From Palsa-883 sp963847615 (lineage in GTDB: Bacteria; Pseudomonadota; Alphaproteobacteria; Acetobacterales; Acetobacteraceae): DNA of 41,466 bases. A model generated the notes under the pieces. It was given only the letters and a program-made list of their open reading frames with translations, did not search any database and was not told the origin of the DNA. Location of the stretch: assembly GCA_963847615.1 (NCBI GenBank), contig CAWKAN010000005.1, positions 1 through 41,466 of the forward strand, in the 5' to 3' direction. The translations under genes and the position numbers were made by a program. Of the stretch, positions 34,578 through 41,466 are shown in pieces (the stretch's first letter is position 1; the number at the start of each line of letters is the position of its first letter).

Positions 34578-35543
34578 CTAGGCGGCACGCGCTTGCGCCT
34601 CGGCCAGTCCGGCAAGGAATTTCTCCGCCTCGAGCGCGGCCATGCAACCGGTGCCGGCCGCGGTCACCGCCTGGCGAAACACCTTGTCCTGCACGTCGCC
34701 GGCGGCAAACACGCCGGCAACCGAGGTGCGGGTGCTGCCCGGCGTGGTCCGGATGTAGCCCTCGGCGTCCATCTCCACCTGGCCGCGGAACATCGCGGTG
34801 TTCGGGGCGTGGCCGATGGCGACGAACACGCCCTCCACCGGCAGACGCGTCGCGGCGCCGGAACGGACGTCGCGCAGGCGCAGGCCGGTGACCGTCTCCG
34901 GCGCTCCCTCGCCCAGGATCTCCTCGACCACGCTGTTCCAGACCACGGTGACCTTCGGGTTGGCGAACAGCCTGGCCTGCAGGATCTTCTCCGCGCGCAG
35001 CGAGTCGCGGCGATGGACCAGCGTGACCCGCGCGGCATGGTGCGTCAGATACAGCGCCTCCTCCACCGCGGTATTGCCGCCGCCGATGACGGCAACCTGC
35101 TTACCGCGGAAAAAGAACCCGTCGCAGGTCGCGCAGGCCGAGACCCCGGCGCCGCGCAGCCGCACCTCGGAGTCCAGCCCGAGCCAGCGCGCCTCGGCAC
35201 CGGTCGCGACGATCGCCGCGTCGGCCAGGAACACGTCGCCGGAATCCGCCGTGAACCGGAACGGGCACGCCGACAGGTCAGCCGTGACGATCAGGTCCTG
35301 GATGATGGTCGTGCCGACATGCTCGGCCTGCTTCGCCATCTGCTCCATCAGCCAGGGGCCCTGGATGATGTCGGCGAAGCCGGGATAGTTCTCCACGTCG
35401 GTGGTGATCATGAGCTGCCCGCCCGGCTGCAGCCCAGCCACCAGCATGGGGCGCAAACCGGCGCGCGCAGCATAGATCGCCGCCGTGTAGCCGGCGGGGC
35501 CCGCGCCAATGATAAGGGCGCGCGCCTGGTGGGTCTGCGACAT
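34578..35543 (-). CDS. trxB: Thioredoxin-disulfide reductase
   Basis: A 321-residue flavoprotein that reduces thioredoxin with NADPH. The FAD-binding GxGxxG motif is IIGAGPAGYTAAIYAARAG (residues 11-29), the redox-active disulfide is CATC (137-140, in SACATCDGFFF), the NADPH-binding motif is VIGGGNTAVEEALYL followed by VHRRDSLRA, and the second FAD segment is VAGVFAAGDVQDK. All are intact. The start ATG 35543 was chosen because the longer frame upstream is Arg/Ala-rich shadow sequence and the protein length then equals the family norm. It lies upstream of the LysR gene in the same direction. Confidence 0.96.
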   Translation of the reverse strand: MSQTHQARALIIGAGPAGYTAAIYAARAGLRPMLVAGLQPGGQLMITTDVENYPGFADIIQGPWLMEQMAKQAEHVGTTIIQDLIVTADLSACPFRFTADSGDVFLADAAIVATGAEARWLGLDSEVRLRGAGVSACATCDGFFFRGKQVAVIGGGNTAVEEALYLTHHAARVTLVHRRDSLRAEKILQARLFANPKVTVVWNSVVEEILGEGAPETVTGLRLRDVRSGAATRLPVEGVFVAIGHAPNTAMFRGQVEMDAEGYIRTTPGSTRTSVAGVFAAGDVQDKVFRQAVTAAGTGCMAALEAEKFLAGLAEAQARAA

Positions 35544-36023
35544 CGACTCGGTCCGCTCTGTGGATGCAAGACCATATCGGTCGGGTCCGCCACAAGACAA
35601 GCAAGCGGCCGCCGCCCGCGCTCGCGCACGACCAAGGTATCGCTTCAACGCCAGCAGGGCGAGGCTCGCGGCCCCCCCTGATCGCACCGAGCCAGAGACC
35701 GCATCCAAGATCGCGCCGGCGCCCGCCCCCGGCCCTTGACCCGTGCGGGGCGCCAGAGGGCGAAGCCGCCTCCGGCCGGTCTTGGGAGGCGGGCCGGCCC
35801 TGCGTTCGTGCATCCGCTTGCCCGGGGATGCGATTTGGGAGCGCACACACTATGTTAACGTCGTGGTGTGCCGGTAGAGGCCGTTGCGTTTCGGCCGGAC
35901 ATGATATGGTGCGCCGCCGCCCGGGCAGTGTCCCGAGGGTGGTTATCCGGCGATCGGCTGGGGTATCGTCCCTGCCGATGGTCACGCGGCAGCTTGTTTG
36001 GCAACCAGGGTGAAGAGACAGCG
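35544..36023. other. 480-bp divergent spacer between trxB and ftsH
   Basis: No gene is supported. AT-richer patches that could be promoters are gaccatatcgg near 35571 (for trxB) and cactatgttaacgtcg near 35848-35863 (for ftsH). tilS, which often sits before ftsH, is not here; the open frame just upstream of ftsH does not resemble it. Confidence 0.5.
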
Positions 36024-37955
<1,932 letters not shown>

Positions 37956-37970
37956 CCCACGGGTGAGGCC

Positions 37971-38957
37971 GTGCCCGTGCTTCTTCTCCCTCTCCCCTTG
38001 GGGGCTTGGGCCGCGAAGCGGACCAAGGGTGGGGTGAGGGGTAACACCCCCACCGGGGCGAGCGGTTCTGCCCCCTCACCCCAACCCTCTCCCCAGCGGG
38101 GAGAGGGAGAATTCACCCCCACCCCCCTCCCCGCGCCAATCACCGCCTGGGCCGGCCTCCCCCTCGACCGCCCGCGCGTCATGGGCGTGCTGAATGTCAC
38201 CCCCGACAGCTTCAGCGACGGCGGCACCCATCTCGATCCCGCCGCCGCGATCCGCGCCGGCCTGGCGATGGCCGCCGCCGGCGCCGACATCATCGACGTG
38301 GGTGGCGAGAGCACCCGTCCGGGCGCGCGGCTGACCCCGGCGAGCGAGGAGCAGGCCCGCGTCCTGCCGGTGATCCGCGGGCTGGCCGTCGCCGGCCTAC
38401 TGGTCTCGATCGACACCCGCCACGCCGCCACCATGGCGGCGGCGCTCGACGCCGGCGCGGCGATCGTCAACGACGTGACGGCACTGTCGCACGATCCGCT
38501 CGCCGCCCCCCTGGTCGCGGCGCGCGGCTGCCCGGTCGTGCTGATGCACATGCGCGGCGACTTCGCCACGATGTACCAGGCGGCGGTCTACAGCGATGTC
38601 GTGCGCGAGGTGCGCGCCGAGCTGGCCGCGCGGATCGCTGCCGCCGAGGCCGCCGGCATCCCGCGGGCCAATATCGCCATCGACCCCGGGATCGGCTTCG
38701 CCAAGACCGCCGCGCACAGCGTCGCGATGCTGCGGGGCCTGGCCGTGCTGCGCGACCTGGGCTGCCCGGTTCTGGTCGGCGTTTCGCGCAAGTCGTTCAT
38801 CGGCGCGCTGGCCGACGAGCCCAAGGCAAGCCATCGGCTGCCCGGCTCGCTCGCCGCCGCGCTGTTCGCGCTGCGCGCAGGGGCCGCGATCCTGCGCGTG
38901 CACGACGTGGCGGAAACCGTCCAGGCACTGCGTGTGTGGCAGGCTTTGAGCGGATGA
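37971..38957 (+). CDS. folP: Dihydropteroate synthase
   Basis: It joins 4-aminobenzoate to a pterin pyrophosphate in folate synthesis and is the sulfonamide target. Motifs are RVMGVLNVTPDSFSDGG, DIIDVGGESTRPGA, SIDTRHAATMAAALDAGAAIVNDVTAL, VLMHMRGDFATMY, NIAIDPGIGFAKT, and VGVSRKSFIGAL. The conserved part begins near 38160, but the open frame runs up to GTG 37971 through a dispersed repeat (37984-38112) translated as a Pro/Gly-rich segment including PSPQPSPQRGEG. The true start is uncertain: ATG 38181 would cut the first strand, while no other ATG or GTG lies between the repeat and the conserved part. Apart from the start the frame is clean and the length from 38160 is normal. Confidence 0.9.
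   Translation: MPVLLLPLPLGAWAAKRTKGGVRGNTPTGASGSAPSPQPSPQRGEGEFTPTPLPAPITAWAGLPLDRPRVMGVLNVTPDSFSDGGTHLDPAAAIRAGLAMAAAGADIIDVGGESTRPGARLTPASEEQARVLPVIRGLAVAGLLVSIDTRHAATMAAALDAGAAIVNDVTALSHDPLAAPLVAARGCPVVLMHMRGDFATMYQAAVYSDVVREVRAELAARIAAAEAAGIPRANIAIDPGIGFAKTAAHSVAMLRGLAVLRDLGCPVLVGVSRKSFIGALADEPKASHRLPGSLAAALFALRAGAAILRVHDVAETVQALRVWQALSG
37984..38112. repeat. ttctccctctcccc inverted-repeat element at the folP 5-prime end
   Basis: The left arm ttctccctctcccc (37984) pairs with ggggagagggagaa (38097-38110). Inner segments ggtggggtgagggg and cccctcaccccaacc also pair. The copy sits between ftsH and the conserved start of folP and remains an open frame, so it may be translated. Peptides of the type SPQPSPQRGEG are a common by-product of this repeat class. 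Confidence 0.8.
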
Positions 38958-39038
38958 GCGGTTCGGCACGGGCACTGGCGCGAACCGGACGCGAAGGCGC
39001 CGATGGCCGGGGGATGATGCGGCCAGGGAGGGAATTGG

Positions 39039-39108
39039 CCTTGGGACAATACGCCCTGGGACAATGGCCCTGGGGCAAATAGCATTGTATGACGCCAGAA
39101 GGCGTCAT
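39039..39108 (+). promoter_or_regulatory. Three ccctgggacaat repeats and a hairpin before glmM
   Basis: Direct copies ccttgggacaat (39039), ccctgggacaat (39054) and ccctggggcaaat (39068) are spaced 15 and 14 bp. They are followed by a perfect hairpin atgacgcc-agaa-ggcgtcat (39089-39108). The block ends 47 bp before glmM. It could be a regulator-binding array or leader structure; no T-tract follows the hairpin, so it is not an evident terminator. Confidence 0.4.
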
Positions 39109-39155
39109 GCGGTCGCCAGCATGGTACGAAACGGCACCCCTTCGGTGGATCCGGC

Positions 39156-40519
39156 ATGACCAAGACCCGCCGCTTGTTCGGCACCGACGGCATCCGCGGC
39201 AAGGCCAACACCGAACCGATGACGGCCGGCACGGCGCTGCGCCTTGGCCAGGCTGCCGGGCTGATCTTCACCCGCGGCAGCCACCGCCACCGGGTGGTGA
39301 TCGGCAAGGACACGCGCCTGTCCGGCTACATGATCGAGCCCGCCCTGACCGCCGGCTTCGTCGGCGCCGGCATGGACGTCACCCTGGTCGGCCCGCTGCC
39401 GACGCCGGCGATCGCCATGCTGACCCGCTCGCTGCGCGCCGATCTCGGCGTGATGATCTCCGCCTCGCACAACCCGTATGAGGACAACGGCATCAAGTTG
39501 TTCGGCCCCGACGGGGCCAAGCTGTCCGACGCGATGGAACTGGAGATCGAAGCGCTGATGGCCAGCGGCTGCGCCGACCGCCTGGCCGGCCCGGCCGACC
39601 TCGGCCGCGCCGCGCGGCTCGACGACGCCGCCGGGCGCTACATCGAGGCGGCGAAGGCCAGCTTCCCACGCGGCCGCCGCCTGAAGGACCTGAAGATCGT
39701 CGTCGATTGCGCCAACGGCGCCGCCTACCGCGTCGCCCCCACCGTGTTGTGGGAGTTGGGCGCGACGGTCATCCCGGTCGGCGTCTCGCCCGATGGCTTC
39801 AACATCAACAAGGGCTGCGGCTCCACCGTGCCCGAGTTTCTCTGTGCCCAGGTGATCGAGCACGGCGCCGATCTGGGGATCGCGCTGGACGGCGACGCCG
39901 ATGGGGTCCGATCGCCGATGAGCGCGGCGAGCTGATCGACGGCGACCAGTTGCTGGCGCTGATCGGCGGGGCCTGGGCGGTCAGCGGCCGGCTTCGCGGC
40001 GGCGGCATCGTCGCCACCGTGATGTCCAATCTCGGGCTGGAACGATTTCTCGCCGGGCGTGGCCTGGCGCTGCACCGCACCCGCGTCGGCGATAGATATG
40101 TCGCAGAAATGATGCGCGAGGCCGCGATCAATGTGGGCGGCGAGCAGTCGGGCCACCTGATCCTGTCCGATCTTGCCACCACCGGCGACGGGCTGGTGGC
40201 GGCGCTGCAGGTGCTCGGCGTGCTCGTCGAGCAAGGCCGGCCGGCCAGCGAGGTCTGCCGCGTGTTCGCCCCGCTGCCGCAATTGTTGCGCAACGTGCGT
40301 TATGTCGGCGCCTCTCCGTTGGGTGACGCCTCCATCCAGGGGGCGATCCGGGCGGCCGAGGGGCGGCTGAACGACGCCGGACGTCTGCTGATCCGCGAGA
40401 GCGGCACCGAAAAGATGATCCGCGTCATGGCGGAATCCAAGGACGAGGCGCTGGTCGCCCAGGTCGTGGACGAGCTGTGCGCCACCATCGCGGCACGGGT
40501 GCGGGCGGGTAACGAGTGA
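39156..40519 (+). pseudogene. glmM: Phosphoglucosamine mutase, one base missing
   Basis: GlmM converts glucosamine-6-phosphate to glucosamine-1-phosphate for UDP-GlcNAc synthesis. The start FGTDGIRGKANTEPMTAGTA, the catalytic serine loop MISASHNPYEDNGIKLFGPDG, the metal site LDGDAD and the C-terminal phosphate loop RESGTEKMIRVMAE are all visible. The frame breaks right after GDAD (gccgatggggtccg near 39900): adding one C before ggggt gives GDADRGPIADERGEL, restoring the invariant arginine and the frame to the normal end. Corrected length is about 454 residues. As the gene is usually essential, a missing base in the sequence is the likely cause. It lies 198 bp after folP. Confidence 0.93.
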
Positions 40520-40562
40520 TGGCAGCCGCACCGCTGCCACGGGTGCGCGCGGGCGCCGGCTG

Positions 40563-41375
40563 ATGGACGTTGGATTGCGCGGCCGGGTGCTGGCGATCGC
40601 CGGCTCGGATTCCGGCGGCGGGGCGGGGATCCAGGCCGACATCAAGACGATCACCGCGCTGGGCGGCTACGCGGCGACCGCGATCACCGCGCTGACCGCG
40701 CAGGACACGCACGGGGTGCACGACATCCTTCGCGTGCCGCCGGCATTCGTCGCCCATCAGATCGCGCTGGTGCTGGACGATATCGGCGCCGACGCGGTGA
40801 AAACCGGCATGCTGGGCGACGCCGCAACGATACGGGCGGTGTGCGACACGCTGGCCGCGCACGCCCCCGGGGTGGCGCTGGTGGTCGATCCGGTGCTGCG
40901 CGCGACGGGCGGCGGACCGCCCCTGCTGGCCGACGCGGCGCTGGAGACGTTGCGCCGGCAACTGCTGCCGATGGCCAGCGTCATCACGCCGAACCTGGCC
41001 GAGGCGGCCGCGCTGTCCGGGCGCGCGGTGCGCGATCGCGCGGGCATGCACGACGCCGCGCGCGCGCTGCTGGCACTCGGCGTGCCGGCGGTGCTGCTGA
41101 CCGGGGGGCATTTGGCGGGCGGGACCGTGGTCGATCTGCTGGTGACGCCGGCGGGCGCGGAGGAATTCGCGGCACCCCGCATCGAGACGCGGCACACGCA
41201 CGGCACCGGATGCACGCTGGCGAGCGCGGTGGCGACCGGTCTGGCGCAGAGGATGGAGCTGCGCGACGCGGTGATTCGGGCGCGGGCCTACGTGCGCGCA
41301 GCGATCGCAGCGGCGCCGGGGTATGGCGGCGGGCAAGGGCCGCTGAACCACGCGGTCGATATCGGACATTGGTAA
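40563..41375 (+). CDS. thiD: Hydroxymethylpyrimidine/phosphomethylpyrimidine kinase
   Basis: A 270-residue ribokinase-fold enzyme that phosphorylates HMP and HMP-phosphate in thiamine synthesis. Family motifs are VLAIAGSDSGGGAGIQADIKT at the N-terminus, ATAITALTAQDTHGVH, AVKTGMLGD, VVDPVLRATGG, VITPNLAEAAALSG, VLLTGGHLAGG and the anion-hole/catalytic HTHGTGCTLASAVATGLA. The start ATG 40563 is directly before the family start and only 43 bp after glmM, so the genes are probably co-transcribed. No other thiamine gene is present in the window. Confidence 0.95.
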   Translation: MDVGLRGRVLAIAGSDSGGGAGIQADIKTITALGGYAATAITALTAQDTHGVHDILRVPPAFVAHQIALVLDDIGADAVKTGMLGDAATIRAVCDTLAAHAPGVALVVDPVLRATGGGPPLLADAALETLRRQLLPMASVITPNLAEAAALSGRAVRDRAGMHDAARALLALGVPAVLLTGGHLAGGTVVDLLVTPAGAEEFAAPRIETRHTHGTGCTLASAVATGLAQRMELRDAVIRARAYVRAAIAAAPGYGGGQGPLNHAVDIGHW

Positions 41376-41443
41376 CGAGCGCGGCCAAGCGCGCTTCTAC
41401 CAGCCGGCGGAACGATTGACCCATCGACGCCGCGCCCACGTCG

Positions 41444-41461
41444 TGCCGGCGAAGGCCGGCA
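41444..41461. repeat. REP-like palindrome at the window end
   Basis: The sequence tgccggc-gaag-gccggca forms a 7-bp stem, the reverse orientation of the family member at 2289-2310. It lies after thiD and is followed by the window edge. Confidence 0.6.
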
Positions 41462-41466
41462 TCCAC

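Noticed and set aside
34399..34581. A 60-codon plus-strand frame between the LysR gene and trxB
   Set aside because: No motif or good ribosome site; the region contains only a weak hairpin (34430-34447).

Overview
The window is a roughly 41 kb piece of very GC-rich bacterial chromosome. Strong GC codon bias, a SPOR-domain transglycosylase, a Rieske bc1 subunit, the order ftsH-folP-glmM-thiD and numerous alphaproteobacterial-type short interspersed palindromes all point to an alphaproteobacterium, most likely Rhodospirillales/Acetobacteraceae. This placement is inference; there is no rRNA or tRNA in the window.

Layout. 1-2.6 kb: a coupled pair of uncharacterised genes, the second with an HGGxSTGPRT motif and a short repeated DNA motif. 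2.6-4.6 kb: aroA (split by three single-base insertions) overlapping cmk. 4.7-7.2 kb, minus strand: an MdtG-like MFS exporter, a HepT/MntA toxin-antitoxin pair and a small CACC-motif protein. 7.3-11.8 kb: an ArsR-methyltransferase fusion regulator translationally coupled to cobalamin-dependent methionine synthase metH, both split by several +1 shifts; a 22-bp palindrome sits in front of the regulator. 12-19.4 kb: CoA-transferase, two Fe(II)/2-oxoglutarate oxygenase-type enzymes, a DHA2 exporter, an SDR dehydrogenase and a dienelactone hydrolase. 19.5-22.1 kb: a lytic transglycosylase lipoprotein and a metallophosphoesterase. 22.4-26.5 kb: three class I aminotransferases, two of them a tandem paralogous pair. 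26.6-32.8 kb: a glycosyltransferase with an in-frame TGA, a two-domain GNAT, an isolated Rieske gene, a DinB-like protein, and a divergent GT39-like/GH5-like pair. 33.1-35.5 kb: a predicted small RNA, a LysR regulator and trxB. 36.0-41.4 kb: ftsH, folP, glmM (one base missing at the Mg-binding motif) and thiD.

Two things stand out beyond ordinary genes. First, the intergenic spaces hold several families of structured repeats. The most striking is a roughly 310-350 bp modular element present twice in opposite orientation (about 14.29-14.60 and 23.67-24.03 kb): terminal inverted repeats, several short tight-loop hairpins on each side, and a central palindrome of 110-114 bp whose arms differ between the copies but stay self-complementary. 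Second, the minus strand at about 33.11-33.24 kb looks like a free-standing small RNA gene, with a promoter, stem-loops, a CCTCCC (anti-Shine-Dalgarno-like) stretch and a strong intrinsic terminator.

Ten +1 shifts in aroA, the ArsR-methyltransferase and metH, plus a one-base loss in glmM, affect genes that are usually essential or central. Residual insertion-type sequencing error is the simplest explanation, but the raw reads would have to decide.
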